Part shown: positions 30,642 to 44,121 of the stretch, piece by piece | Layout of the letters: each line of letters starts with the position of its first letter | How positions within the stretch are numbered: the stretch's first letter is position 1 | Source: Trichoplax adhaerens | Lineage: Eukaryota; Placozoa; Uniplacotomia; Trichoplacea; Trichoplacidae | NCBI RefSeq assembly: GCF_000150275.1 | Contig: NW_002060943.1 | Coordinates: 7,758,066-7,822,065 of the forward strand | Length of the DNA stretch: 64,000 nt | Direction of reading: 5' to 3' | The notes under the pieces: generated by a model | Databases searched by the model: none | Seen by the model: the letters and a program-made list of their open reading frames with translations, nothing else | What the model was told of the DNA's origin: nothing | Program-made: the position numbers and the translations under genes

Positions 30642-33600
30642 TTAACTATGAAATTTCTTTTTAGGATGTATTGATATATGCACCGGTGAGCATAATTTAA
30701 GAATTCCATTCAACTGATATTTTGAATTAGAGATACTAGAGTCAGGTTCAAGATCAAAGGCTCCATTTTCCAGGTAGGATTTCCAATCTGTTAGTTGCTT
30801 CTCAACATGATCAGCTTGATAAGTTATCACTGGGCATATCTCAATATAGCCTACATCTATATGAATCGACATGAAGAATAGTTTATTACCGCTGTCACTA
30901 TAACATTTTTACCAAGATAACATCGTTACATTAAGCTCGTGTTACCTGACCAAGCAGAGTGTGATATCACAATTTTTGTAGATAAATGATAGCCAGTGCT
31001 ACTGCAAGGATGGAAATCTGCCAATTTAGGGGTGAAGAGTTGCGTTCGGCGATCCGGAAAAGTAACCTTAATTTTATAAGTTGGAATAAATCTTAAAATT
31101 TTCAAACTAATCTGATGTTCTAAATCCAGAAGACGACACAATGTAAACTATTGAAATAATTACCAGTATTCGTATCACTGAAGGATCTGATACATTTTCA
31201 AAATTAATGTCGATGTTAATTGCCACAGGAAGTCTAGCAGTAAAACGATATACATTGTCAGTTTTATCTTTCGGCTCATTAACTATAGCTGTTACACGTT
31301 GGATTAGGGAATCTTCATTAATCTTTGATCCATCTTCTTCTAAAAGACTGGTATTATCACCAAAGTGAGGAAAAGAATAGCTGAAAATGATATTCATTAT
31401 TTTAGAGCTTATGTCTTGTAGACGTCTTGCCACTTCAGATAGTTCAGTTATATTATCTATTCGAAATATGTCCATTTGCCCTCCGAAATCTTTAGATTTT
31501 GTACAGATGCCAAGTAATGACTGTATAAGCTGATTCAATGGCAGGCCCATTGAACAAAGAAAGCTAAAAATGAACATTCGAAAAATAAATATACAGAGTA
31601 AGGTCCATCTAATTAGATGTTGATTGTGTTGATCCTAAAATAGGCTTAAATTACCTTTCTAAACCGATGATCCTTTCCTTGAAATACAATATAGGTCTAT
31701 CACAGAAATTAAAAACATAATTTTAAAACACTTCTATTTTATCATTCACTCTCTACTCTTTTCTATAAGTATTTTTAACCTTTCTAAACTTCTTATCTGA
31801 TCAGTGAAAGCACCAATAGACCTACAAATTAAATTAATGTAAACGTGTATCATGAAATTTATTATTAAAACAGGTTCTAAGCATGTCAAAGATTAACATA
31901 TATGATATAACTAAAGCAGCAGCATAGAAGCACAATTCAAGAAAAATCGTACTCTCTTCCAATATTAGCTCCGAGCTTTATTCGAATTAATAAGAGGACC
32001 AGAATTGCATGAGCTAAAGCTCTTAATTGCCTTAGCAATGCTGATTTCTCTATATTAAGGCCAGTAAATAGGTGTTCCATTCGATAAGAATATTCTAAAA
32101 TCTATAAACAAAGCAAATTGATGATCACAAAATGTTAGTAATTTTCCGAAAGCAATAGAGTTACTTAATGTACCCTAATGAATGTGTTCATATGCAATTA
32201 AGAAATTATCAAACAAACAGTTTACCTGAAGAGTGGCTGACCAGCATGATGGTTCAATACGTGATGCAAGCTGATCTGAGCCTATCCAAATGTCATCTTC
32301 CTTTATCTAATATATAATTATAATTGAATTTATCAAAGGCTTGTAATAGAATTACGAAAGCAAACCAAACAAGTTGAGTCTGCATACATATATATGCATA
32401 CAACATATACATATATACATTAAAAGTTATTTACCCGCGCCCACAATAACTGGCATTCTGTATACAAGGATAAACATTTAGCAATTCCTGCTAATTTTTT
32501 GTCAAGTTCCTGAATGCGACATAAGTCTCTGATACAAAGAAAATATTAGATTCGATAAGTCCTTTTATATTTTATCTATCTACTTTCACTAATGACTGAC
32601 ATACAAACCTAAGTAAGAATTTTAAAACTTTTTTCTCTTTGTTCACTGATGATACAGAATTCATCTTAGTTATTGTCATTTTTAAGAATTTGTGAGTATC
32701 AAAGTCTAAATAGAAAGCAAATTGACATCTATTAAATTCGATATAACTCTAAATAGTAGAATACTACTGACTTCATACCTCCATTTGTATTTTGAAAATC
32801 CTTTGTTCTAATTCCAAGCTAATTTTAAATGCAATCATTAGCTTCGTACTATAATAACTCTAACAGTATTTTCTATTTACAAACCTTTGAAATAGGGACC
32901 AAATCAGGATATTTGTCTTTTAGATATGAATAATGTTTGAAAAGAAACTGGGGAAAATAATTTACTAACAGGGGGTAAGATGTTGATGCGCTAAAAATAA
33001 ATATAGCAATACCAATATCTAATGATATTTGTTAAGATTTACAGATCCTCTGTGATAGAACGTTCTTTATAGTAAAATACAGCTTTTCTACAAAAGAAGT
33101 TAATGGTTTTTACTATAGTATTTTAAAGGATACGAGATGGATCAGAGATATCCGCTTCAGACGTAGCAAAGTAGGGATGCAATGATAGTAAATCGGTTAT
33201 AAAGGACATAATAAGGTATCCATGATCTTTGCCTAAATCCTTCAAGCACCTAAGAATATTTGAATGAGATTACAAATTTGATAATAATATCTTTTTGATT
33301 ATCACAGCAGAACATACTCCCAAATAGATAACTGATCTTCTCTGTACTGATGTAAGTTTCTAATCAATGCCTGAACGCCAAACTGCAGTGGCGGAACAGT
33401 TGTAAAATGTAGTGAACGTAGTAAAATCCTTAAAGCATTGCGTATTTCCGTTGATCGATCCTAAATTAGAAGAGTAAAAATATTATTAATTATTTAAAGT
33501 ATCATCTTAAAATAATACATACAACCGTAAAACCAAAATGTATTTTACAACCTTTAATAGATCAAGTACAATATTTAGTTGATCATCGCGAAGAGTTATT

Positions 33601-36600
33601 TTGTGAGCTAATCTTTTCAAACAATGAATTGCTGCCAGCCTAAAATGTTATTACATCAAAGTGTCATCGATTCATAACTATTTTTATATCCTAGGGTTTG
33701 TTAAATCACAGAACATTAATCGCATAAATTTACAAACCTAACACTCTCAATTTCATCATTTAACATATCCACAATGAAATCGGTTAACAGATGAGCAAAT
33801 GGTTCATATCTTTGGCCAAGTAGACACATTGACTCCACAGTAACAATTCGAACCTCTGAAAGAAGAATGAAAGTTTTAAAGATTTTGATTACGCACTAAA
33901 ATTAAATAGTATAATGTAAAAAATAGTTAAAAACTACATTATAATATAATTAATATATAATTACCCATAAATTCATCTTCGAGACCATGTACAAAAGCCC
34001 CACAGGCTCCACTTTCCATTAGATTGACGTCGTCGACTGTAAGTTCAGGCTATAAAACGTAAAATAAATCGCGTTAAATTCGAGATCACGAATTGTACAA
34101 TAATAAAGTACTTTGTTGCAACTATAGTTGAAGCAAGATATTCCATCTGCAGCACCTTAGGAGCATCCTTCTTCCAAACTCTTCCACTAGACCAACTAAC
34201 AGCTGATTCTCCAGCCTTTACTCTCTCAATTTTCTTTTCGTGGTCACTTTTACGTTTCTAAAAGAATGACACGTTAATTTACTAAATTCATATAGTAAGA
34301 TCTGGTGCCTTCAAGCCTTAGATATGTACCTGCAGATGAGACATGATTTTTTTATCCAATGTTTGCTCTAAATATTTGAAGCTAACTGGATGGAAAATAC
34401 CCTAGATTGTATAAAAATATGAGTTATTGGGCAATGTAATACTGCATATCAAAACACTATAACACAAAGTATAGTTATACCAAGAGTTTAGCGGCTTCAA
34501 CTCTCACTTTCATCGATAAATCGGTCATCTATACGCATATAAACAGTTCAGAAAATAATTAAGACTGGACGTAATCATTAGCTAAAAGCTATCATTTCAT
34601 GATAGTTTGTTACCATGCCACAGATTTTAATAAAGCCTTCGTCAGCTAGTTTGTTCTCCTCTCCTGACAATAGCGATTTATAGAAGCTATTATATCAAAG
34701 TTTATTCATTAGTAAGGGATACCCTCAGTATTTACTAAATTGCATGTAATATTATTGATTTCTAACCTGTCGCTATATTCCATACTTATGGCCCATATCA
34801 TCTTCATAGCATTAATTCGAACATCTTCATAATCATCTTTAATAGATTGAACGGCCTATTCCAAAAAAACAGTATACGGTTATGAACCATCTTCTTTTAA
34901 TAAAGTTGCTCATAACTGCATAAGATTGCTTTACAGAACTAACCCTGTCATAGCTTGGTAATTCCAATTTTATGCCTCTACTGTGTAAAGTTAGCTAAAC
35001 AGTAAACAAAAACAAGTTCTATTAAATTAGGTTCATGCACAGTTCCATAAAGGTATCAGTAACAAACCATGCTTTGCAGGGCGCTAGTTCTAACACGAGA
35101 ATCACGATCTTCGATATATCGACTAACCAATTGATGAATACCAACAACGTTCTGTGTAAATAAACGATTATAATTAATGTAGATGCATTAACTTTAAATT
35201 AGCACTAATTGTATCATTGAATATAAGTCTATTTCCTCACCGTAACAACGGGCACAGAACGAAAATTACTGCTAGATTCGCTGGAATTTAGCTTTAATGT
35301 ACTTGCAGGACTTAGCCATCCAATTAACTTCAAAGATTGACATCGGACAAGATGATGGTGATCATCAAGCAACTACGTTAAATTTCAAAAAAACTGTTGC
35401 TTAAAATCCAATATTATATGAGTAACATTACATATATAAGCCAATTCTTATTATGACAGTAATTACTGCAGCTTTTAGCATGCTCATTTAATTAAAAATC
35501 ATTATTACAACACAGCGTATCGTATGCGCTAACTAAGATCGAATAAATGCTGTTTCGTATTACTGTTGAACTCTTCTGTATCAGCAAAATTATATAACTA
35601 ATTTTTTTTGGTAGTATATTTAAAATAATGCCGCAAGTAAACTTGAAAAGTACATTACTCAGGTTTTATTCAGTAGTGTATTTTTGTGAAATATAAATGC
35701 TAGCAGTATTGTGCAGCATTTAATCAGAATATAAAAAATACAAGATTGTAAAATTAGACAAAATATAAGTTCAATTGACTTACGTCGATCGCAGCTTCCA
35801 GGACGTGCGCACAAATATCATTCTAAATGGTTAGCGATACAATTCTTAATATTAATCGAACATATCAACATCATTAGACATACATATTAATCGTTGATAT
35901 ATAGCATCCTGGTAGGTAGATACGCATATTCCTTTCTTCCTGGAATTTTAACTTACGTCATTTATATGTCTTTGCGTAATGGATAGGAGAGATTTTAATA
36001 ATTGCGATTTAACCATATTCGCCACTAAAGGAACAGTGCAAGTAACAGTTTAAAAATTAATTGTAGATTAACCAGAATAGTAGTGTATGCGACTGTTAGT
36101 ATAGTATGCAGAGCCCTAAGCTAGTACAGTACATTGAAGTTTTTATGGTATCTTAATTGAGCATGAAGCTATCGCTAACACAACGGTATAATACAGTTTA
36201 TGCAATCTTTTCCATTAGGTAGTACAGTATTGTGTGCATTGAAATTGCTAAAGTGATCAAATAATCTACTGGACTAGGCACTGAAAATAATTGTATGACT
36301 GTCTATTTCTATGGAAATACATTTCATTAATTCTACACTTTGATTTCATTGATAAAGATTATTAAAAGCATCATTGATTCAATCTAAAAATAACAGGCCT
36401 ATTTGTGAGATGAAATCTAAGATGTAGTTGCAATGCAATCGATGTACTCATCAATCTGTAAAGGTAGCTCAACAAATTTACATAAGTAGGCATAACAAGC
36501 ATATCAACGTTAAAATATCATTTTATCCAACTCTCAAGTTTTGTTGCTGATATTCGTTAATCCTACATGTCTATCACACTGTCTATGCAGTATTGTAAAC

Positions 36601-37339
36601 TATTGCAATTCTTTGATAGTAATCACATGGAGTTGAAATAGCAAGCTATCCTTTACATGTTATAAAGCTATTGATCAAGTAGGATACTGTCAATACAGAA
36701 GAGTGACTCCTCGTTTAAGTTGATTTGTATCATCGAACAGACGGTCTATTTCAACGATACTCTTTTCTTTCGGATAATCCACTTGATTTTGACCAAGTAG
36801 GTCAAAAGAGATGAATCATGTACAAGTATAGATGGATTTATAGCGCAATATGGTTATAGAGTCTACAACTGCTGTGTCAAGTTGCATTGTTAGCCATACT
36901 TTACTGTACCTTCATTCTTGAGCAAGGTGGTTAATCCATTGATCAAAGGCATGGTATTGATGAAAGAATAATTTGTTGCGACATTAGTTAGTAATGAAAT
37001 AATTTTAGCTCTAACAACAGCATCAGGTTCTTTGGAATAGCGTTCAATTAATTTGTTGATAACTTTCTCCATATCACAATTCGTGATATAAGGCAGTTTA
37101 TTACTAAATTCCAATAGAAATTGAAGGACATTAAGAGAATTCCATGAGTCAGGGATATCGAATGTATTGATCGAATCGGTATCCAGTTTAGAGCGTTTTC
37201 TCGATCTTACTCTTAATGGTGTCCGTACAGTCTCTTGACGTATAGTAAGAGTAACAGAAGACGATGCCATAGTAGCATCATTTTTACGTGCCCTTTTTCT
37301 ACCAGCACCAGACATGTTGAATATTGCAATCGATGCCAA
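30642..37339 (-). CDS. INTS4: Integrator complex subunit 4 (HEAT-repeat protein)
   Basis: INTS4 is a scaffold of the Integrator complex, contacting the INTS9/INTS11 endonuclease that cleaves snRNA and other nascent transcripts. The first exon (37339 or 37315 down to 36910) has a basic, nuclear-signal-like start (GRKRARKND, RSRKRSK) and then HEAT-type helices (VLQFLLEFSN, AVVRAKIISLL). Conserved pieces follow in order on the minus strand: about 35341-35225, 35155-35080 (YIEDRDSRVRTSALQS), 34855-34770 (DDYEDVRINAMKMIWAIS), about 34610, 34535-34470 (MTDLSMKVRVEAAKLLG), 34400-34345 (YLEQTLDKKIMSHL), 34260-34135 (SSGRVWKKDAPK), 34050-33960 (MESGACGAFVHGLEDEF), and the C-terminal domain at 31577-30642 (PKLADFHPCSSTGYHLST, VISHSAWS). 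There are many small exons, and I did not fix every boundary. The alternative start MSGAGRKR at 37315 seems equally good. Confidence 0.93.
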
Positions 37340-37741
37340 TAACTTCTTTATTCCATGGACGTTGCTGTGGCAATGAGCTGGCTTTGAGCTTGTAGGACTT
37401 GCCTAAGACGTACAGTATGAGGGGGGCACCCATACGCTATCTAGTATAGAAGCTTTTTGGCCGTCAGTTGGTAGGATGAAATGGGTCTCACTAGAGATCC
37501 CTTCTAAGGGTCTCTAGGTCTCACTAGTGGGTTCGGAACGGCCTGGGATAATGATTGGACCGGACCGGACCGGACTGGACTGGATCGGACTGGGTCATTT
37601 CCATGTTGGGATAGTACCGGTACCGGTGGCTGTGACGTACCGGTCCCAGCACTTGCATCACAGTTCGTCACCAGCGTAGTCATGTCTACGCCACTGTAAT
37701 TCCTCGCTAGTCAACTTGGCCATTCCTACCGAGAAATTGCA
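37340..37741. promoter_or_regulatory. Divergent promoter region between INTS4 and BRCC36
   Basis: Only 402 bp separate the two start codons. The region is far more GC-rich than its surroundings. It contains repeated GGTCTC words (about 37472-37520: GGGTCTCACTAG, AGGGTCTCTAGG) and a tandem GGACC/GGACT run at about 37557-37591. No TATA-like box was recognised. A shared bidirectional promoter is inferred from the geometry. Confidence 0.65.
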
Positions 37742-40700
37742 ATGCTTTCTGCTGTTTATTTGCCTTCAAATGTCTACATGGTTTGCCTAACTCACGCTCT
37801 ATCCAATGAGAAAGAGGAAGTTATGGGCTTATTGGTCGGAGAGGTAATATATTCTAGATCCAAGTTAAAGAATTGAACCGCTAAATGGCTAAATGATGTG
37901 ATGATGACGTGATACTGCAGTATATAGTCATACTGTACTAGCAAAACTCCGATAGTTGTAAAATAGTCATACTAAATCGATTCAAACGGTTATTCAACAA
38001 CTATGTTTATACGCGAATTTTTCATCAAAACTTCGTAAAATTGATACTGAAACAGCGACCTAGACGATATTTGAACAGCTTTTGTAGCAGCACTTTTCCA
38101 AAATATCCTACCTCATACTGTAGTACACCATTGCATGGAATAGTCAATCCTCACTTTCGACATTTCAACATGATATAAAGTTCTACTGTATAGATCTTAT
38201 GGTTCTGCAATCGACCAACATCATTACTAATCTGCGCATATTGATATGTAACTGATACTCGTATATCAAGCTATACTGTACATTCAGAACAACTTGATTA
38301 ATTTACCTTAACTGCAAGATGAATAATAATATACTGTACTGTACGAGTCTAGGTAGTCACATTAAGTTACTTCTTAACAACTGCAAAAATAGGTATCATC
38401 ACGTCATATTTCATTTGTACTGTATGTGTATATCATCTACCATATTGCGTCTTAGTAGCAATTAAAACAATCATCATACAGTATAAGCTAATATCGCTAA
38501 CAGTTAACTTGTCCTGTATTTGTAATGCCATAAATGATATATTTATTATGAATTGATTAACTATATTATAGGTCAACGAAAACAACGTGGCCCATATTAG
38601 TGCTGCGTTAATGTTGATCAGATCGGATAAAAGAAGTGATAGAGTGGAGATCTCACCAGAACAGTTAACATCAGCTTCCATTGAAGTGGAGATATCCAAC
38701 AGTAAATGTGTTGATACTATATGTGGAATACGTTCGGAGTCAAGACGCAGTAAATTGTACTCTACTAGACCTACATGAAAGCCCGGCATTACTGTTATTA
38801 TACGCCAATAAATAGTTTTTCGATATGTCAATAAGTGCAGCAAACGAATTCCCTGGTATTTGTTGTTAGCTAACTATGAAAGATTTGATAGTATTCTGTT
38901 GAGATATTAACAGATCATAGGTTAAAACAATTAAACTATTCGTTAAAGAAATAATTTACTTCATAGTAAAGTTCTACTAATCTTCTAGATAGCAAAACTA
39001 GATCAATAAAAAGAAATGATGCTCTTTAGCCTGAAAGTACTAGTGTATTTACTAAGAGTTATTAGCTACTGTATTACGTTTTATGCTACTTCTGATATCA
39101 ACTCACAAAGATTACAATTTCAATTGCTACTATACAAATCGAACGTTCCTTAACTTATTAATACCGACTTGCTTATACTCTCAATCGCCCACTACGAATT
39201 GTTGGATGGTATCATTCTCATCCACATATCACAGTTTGGCCATCTCATGTAGGTAAGATTGTACTGTTGATTATATATATACTTTCACAATATCAATATA
39301 TACAAGAGAATAATCAATACTGTACATGCTGTAAGAAATACGCCTACTATGAGTACTATCTAAGTATTTCACTTGAAGAAATCGCCTACACTAGCCGTAT
39401 TGAAAGTGATAGAATTGTTGATCTACTTGAACACTCTCTGGTATTAACTTAAAATTGCTAAGTAGTAACAGATATCTTGATCGTCATTGCCGTACTTTAT
39501 TGTTTTCGAGTTATTTTAAAGTAATCACAATTTCTTAGTAATATATTATATATATATAAACCTTGGGTTCTATACTAATATTCCAGCAAAAATTGTATGT
39601 GTAACATTGCTTTTAATTATTGCATTTCAGATGTTAGGACACAGGCCATGTATCAAATGATGGATAAAAATTTCATTGGATTAATATTTTCCGTTTTTAA
39701 TGAAGACTCGAATAAGGTTTATATGAGCATGCTTAACTAGCGGGTCTATCTGAATTGTAGTCCTTACTATAATTAAATAGTTATAATCATCCTATTGTGA
39801 AAAGGTACCACTGTAATAGTTATAGAGCACATTCGTTGTAGGTTTATATATTTATACAGCTCCACCCTATTATAGATGACCATTATAATAAAGGCATACT
39901 GCATTTTTAAAATAATGACGTTGCTTATTATATACTTCAGAATGGAAGAATTCAAGTTACATGCTTCCAATCAACTGATTACGATAATAGTAGGTATGTA
40001 GCATAAACAAATGTTAACATCTGGTAAATCTTAGTCAAACTTTACAAATGCTATTTTAAAAGGATAAAGTTATGCATTTTTTGAACATATTACTTTTCTA
40101 GAATCGCCAATTGATAGTATTCAATTTACGTAACATTATTCTGTATGTTTTTACTAGCTCTTCTGCTGTAAAGATCAAATTACACATCACACCAGCGAAT
40201 GAATTAGGAATTGTGACGTTAAATTCTCTTTCAAATTTACTACGCATTTTAACTGAGGTGCATTTCGTTTATATCAATTTGACGTCAAATCGAAATTCTT
40301 ATAATTTATCCACTTATTAATACATAACAGGAAGAGAAAACGGCGTACCGTGACAAAGCAGGGTATGGCAGATCATGCTCTAACTACTTTATGAAAATCT
40401 ATGCTAGCTTCTTATTTTACTGTTACTTTACAGAACTAAAAGCCAGGATATTCTTACAGTCTTGCACAACGGCTCAGGTAATATACTACTAAAAGCAAGT
40501 ATTATCATAAATTGTACTAAAACTAATGCATAAATCCAGACTGATCAATTTTTACATTTGCAGTACACATGATATCTACATGCCACATTATGGATGTCCT
40601 TTGTGAACCTCTTATGAGAGGAATGCAATTAAAATTGCAACAAAATCAACAAATGATAGAAAATTTACGGGCACAGAAAGAGAAGTTACAACACAAATTG

Positions 40701-40772
40701 CAAACTACAGTTCCTCCTGTTATTCCGAGCTTTGATCAATCTAATAGCTCTATAAAATTTTCGAACATTTAA
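37742..40772 (+). CDS. BRCC3: BRCC36-type Lys63-specific deubiquitinase (JAMM/MPN+ metalloprotease)
   Basis: BRCC36 removes Lys63-linked ubiquitin within the BRCA1-A and BRISC complexes. Ten exons join to 285 residues: 37742-37843, 38572-38691, 39165-39252, 39631-39716, 39941-39989, 40102-40129, 40158-40257, 40331-40362, 40434-40477 and 40564-40772. The zinc and catalytic set is complete: Glu26 (NEKEEVMGLLVGE), then His91, His93 and Asp104 in GWYHSHPHITVWPSHVD. The SDKRSDRVEISPEQLTSAS segment is diagnostic for the family. The C-terminal coiled coil (LKLQQNQQMIENLRAQKEKLQHKL) matches the part used to pair with ABRAXAS-type partners. Between exons 2 and 3 the intron begins ATATCC and ends AC, so it appears to be a minor-spliceosome AT-AC intron. 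The loop before IRSDKR is shorter than in human. Confidence 0.96.
38692..39164 (+). other. AT-AC (U12-type) intron of BRCC36
   Basis: This 473-nt intron starts ATATCCAACA after codon GAG and ends TTATTAATAC before codon CGA. A perfect U12 branch-site word TTCCTTAAC lies at 39147-39155, about 10 nt before the 3' end. No AG exists between the last in-frame stop (39159-39161) and the exon, so a GT-AG solution is not available. The junction EVE/RLAYTLNRP aligns with human EAE/RLAELTGRP without a gap. Confidence 0.85.
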
Positions 40773-41207
40773 TGAAATAGTTACTGTACTGTAAATATGA
40801 TGTCTACAATCAGTCAATTATAATAATAGCGTATCAGCGGTTACAGAAATAATTTGTTATTGATTTATTACTTAACATAGTGTAATCGATGATTGTAATC
40901 TATAGCGATTACTTATATGTCAAATATGTAAAAATTTATAATACAATGCTGCTATATTTCTTGTATCATGAACGATATTCGAACTAACTAATGATTATAA
41001 TCTATTCGATTCTATTTTCATGATGGTGCAGCATTATAGCCTAACACAAATTAGCCAGTTTTTTAGTCATTTATGTGCTATTTGTTAATTTAAGAAACCT
41101 TGGCAAATTCCAATCGTAGAATACTTGACCCCTTTCTGTACATGCCAACTTCAGTCTGATAACACAGTAACATTACATTAAAGTATTCAATTCTGGTATT
41201 GGACATA
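40773..41207. other. Convergent intergenic gap between BRCC36 and CFAP300
   Basis: Only 435 bp separate the two stop codons. The gap probably consists of the two 3' UTRs. No other feature was seen. Confidence 0.6.
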
Positions 41208-43289
41208 TTAAAATGGACTACCTCCACTAACACAATACCAAACCTTTACATAACGCTTAACTGGATCTATAACTGCGTAACAAAATGTCTGCTGTTGAGA
41301 CTCTGCAGATGGAAATAGAGTGTTATCTTTCTCATCCTATTTAGAAACAGCAACAAATGACTTAAATTAATATGTATTACGTGTAATAACTCATACACAT
41401 TTAATCATTTAATTGGCAAAATATAACGTCTGCTTAAATCTGTAAAGGGTTATGTACAGAACGTACCTTGGCTGCCAAAAGATATACGAAGGAAGTAACA
41501 AATGGTTTCTTAGTGACCTTATCCTTTTGGACTCTATAATTTTAATATGACAAACACAAAATTCTGACGGAAAATAACAGAACAGAAATTAACAAATAAA
41601 AACTACTTCAACTATTTTATACAAACAATACCTAACCCAAATTAAATGTGCCCGAATAAGGTTATGATTCAATATTAGAAAAAAATTAACATTCTATCGC
41701 TATATTAGCGCTTACGTTAGCAAATCCTTATAAATAGATTTAGCTGTATCAAGGTAGGGCTGGATATCATCTTCATGCTAGATTGTGAATTTTCCAAAAT
41801 TAGTAATCTTAGTAATAGCAGCTGAGCGACGACCTAAGGCAAAATCTATTCTGACATTGGCGGTAAAATATACCTGGCATATTGGCCCTCCAATCACAAG
41901 ATGCTGAAATATTCGAAATAAGAATTCAGAACGTTCTTCCTTACTGAACAAATCGTAATGATCGGAATCTTCCATTAGTAACATCTACAAAAATGAATAG
42001 CGTACGAATGTTTAGAACCTTAATCGTCATATTTTCCGCCATTCTATTCATATTGAATTACTATTAATCACTTATCATTGATAAGTAAAAGTCTATACTT
42101 GAATAAAGTTACGCTATCTAAAACATCAAGCATAAGAAACTACTAAGGTGACGGAATTAAAAACCTTTCGAAGTTCATCCGAAAGAATCAAATTCTCATA
42201 GTATTCATCGTAACACTGCACAATTTTGCCATTTTCATGCACGATACCTAAGAATATTTAATCCAATATATATATCATATACGCGTACATATTTATATTC
42301 CTTGTAAATAATGAATATAAGGTATGCTTATGATCAATAAATAGATAGAGTACTACCTTCTGAAAAAAGTTTATCAAAAAACTCAAGGCTAGTTAGGCTG
42401 CATAACATCTGTGTTATAGAAACTTTAGCAGGCGATATTCCTGTAGAATATTAGATTACCTCGACTTTTAAATCTTGCAATTTAATAAAAATTTTAAATT
42501 ATAGCCGTAAAAATGATTTATTCTGTAATAAATAAACTTGCCTAAGGGTACCCAAGATCCTGACGATGAAAGTACCTTAGAGTGTAAGGATGATCAGTAT
42601 GAAATATTTCGGTTAATTGTATTTGCATATACGTTAAATCTACGCAATTCTATTGACAATACTAATTTAGTGAAAATAATTAGCGTAGCAATTTACTTTC
42701 AAATTGGTAATCACTTCAGGGCTATGAAAGAATGCCTAGCAAAAGTAAAGCATATTGTGAGTCAATAGTCATCACTAAAATTATAAGCTTGTAAGATATG
42801 AATATCGTGCTGCGTTACTGAAATTATTTTAAGATTTTATGGCAATGAACCGCTTAATGTATTATTGACCTACGTATTATATACCGTAAAAAAGTCTTGT
42901 TTCTGATATTGCTGGAATTGTTGATCGAAATTAAATAAAGCTGTTTTCATTTGTTGATGCATTGACCTTAATATAGAAAGGGGGTTTACATTAATCTTCT
43001 TCAATCAGCCACTTTAATCAGGAACACCTACATATCATCTTCTATAAGCTGTGTATATGCCACGCGAGTATTATAGAACTATGTATCCTCATTTCTTAAT
43101 TAATTTATTCTAGAATTAAGGCACTCAAAGGTTTTGAAATAACGTATTATTGCCTATGAATGATAAAGAGAACATTGCTAACCATTTTTGTAGCAGATCT
43201 TTAATGTTACGATTGGTGAGAAAGTCAAATTCATGCCCTTCAAGATATCTGAAAGTAAATTTTGGTTTGATATTGGATTGTTCTGCCAT
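41208..43289 (-). CDS. CFAP300: CFAP300 (C11orf70) family, cilia dynein-arm assembly protein
   Basis: CFAP300 is a cytoplasmic factor needed for assembly or transport of axonemal dynein arms in motile cilia. On the minus strand the start exon is 43289-43183 (MAEQSNIKPKFTFRYLEGHEF). It is followed by 42966-42885 (KTALFNFDQQFQQYQKQDFF), 42735-42697 (AFFHSPEVITNLK), a segment from about 42440 (GISPAKVSITQ, SLEFFDKLFSE), about 42250-42165 (IVQCYDEYYENLILSDELRK), about 41984-41870 (MEDSDHYDLFSKEERSEFLF, GGPICQ) and a last exon near 41320-41208 (FPSAESQQQTFCYAVIDPVK), ending VSGGSPF. The order and spacing match the human protein. The exon or exons between 42697 and 42440 and between 41870 and 41330 were only partly resolved. 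The plus-strand frame over 42538-42768 is a shadow. Confidence 0.92.
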
Positions 43290-44121
43290 AGCTATAGTAG
43301 GGAGATAAGTAATAATTATAGAATTAATTAATTACCAATATAATTAACTGAATGATAGCAGACTACATTTTAAATAATCAAAATCAATTACAAAATCAAT
43401 TACATGTAACATGATTTACCAGATCGTAAGCTTCAGGTCTTTAGCTATCTTACTACAGATAATTTTAATTTTGGTTACGAGGAGAATTGATATCTAAAAT
43501 GATCGTAGATTGTATTGGATTTTTACAACCTTAATGGTATATCCACATGAATTATTTGTTAACGATTGCAACGTTCCTGTTAATATTCTGCAAGTGTTGA
43601 TATTCCGAACATAAATTCCCTCAATTAAGCAACAGGCGGACAGACACAAACGCAAGATATTACCCCTTTTGTATCATAGCAACCATGAGTGTTACAGACA
43701 GATAGCCATTTCAGTAAGCCTAGGGACTTTCTGAGCTGGTTGGCCTGTTGGTAATTGTATGTTTCTCACTTGTTTCAGTACTATTATTATAGAGAGGGAA
43801 AGACTACGCATACTAACTCTTTTATGCCCATTCAAATGCACCTATTTTCGTATAGTACCCTGTATCGGAGATCAGAACCACTTCAAATAATATAAATAAT
43901 ATAACGAATAACGGAAAAATAACGGTAAAGTAATTCTATGAATAACCAATGATAATAGCCGCTACTTTAATAATAATATTACGAAATAGTTGACAGTCTT
44001 AATAGAGAACATTTACGGTGATTAAGCAAACACAACTCCATCCATATATCCTTATCCCATTTTAAAAGTGATTCAATAAGGTGCGGCGAATCCCTAATAG
44101 ATATACGTATTAGGGCGAAAT
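43290..44121. promoter_or_regulatory. Divergent promoter region of CFAP300 and CFAP410
   Basis: 832 bp separate the start codons of two ciliary genes on opposite strands. A candidate RFX X-box lies at 43671-43683, and a further AGCAAC half-site at about 43628-43633. Sharing of regulatory sequence is inferred from position. Confidence 0.5.
43671..43683 (+). promoter_or_regulatory. Candidate RFX X-box
   Basis: The sequence GTATCATAGCAAC resembles the X-box pattern GTNRCC-N(0-3)-RGYAAC. The right half (AGCAAC) is perfect and the left half imperfect. RFX factors drive ciliary genes in animals, and both flanking genes are ciliary. A single imperfect site can arise by chance. Confidence 0.35.

Noticed and set aside
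42538-42768. 76-codon plus-strand frame
   Set aside because: It has no ATG and lies antisense over a CFAP300 exon (42735-42697) that aligns with the family.
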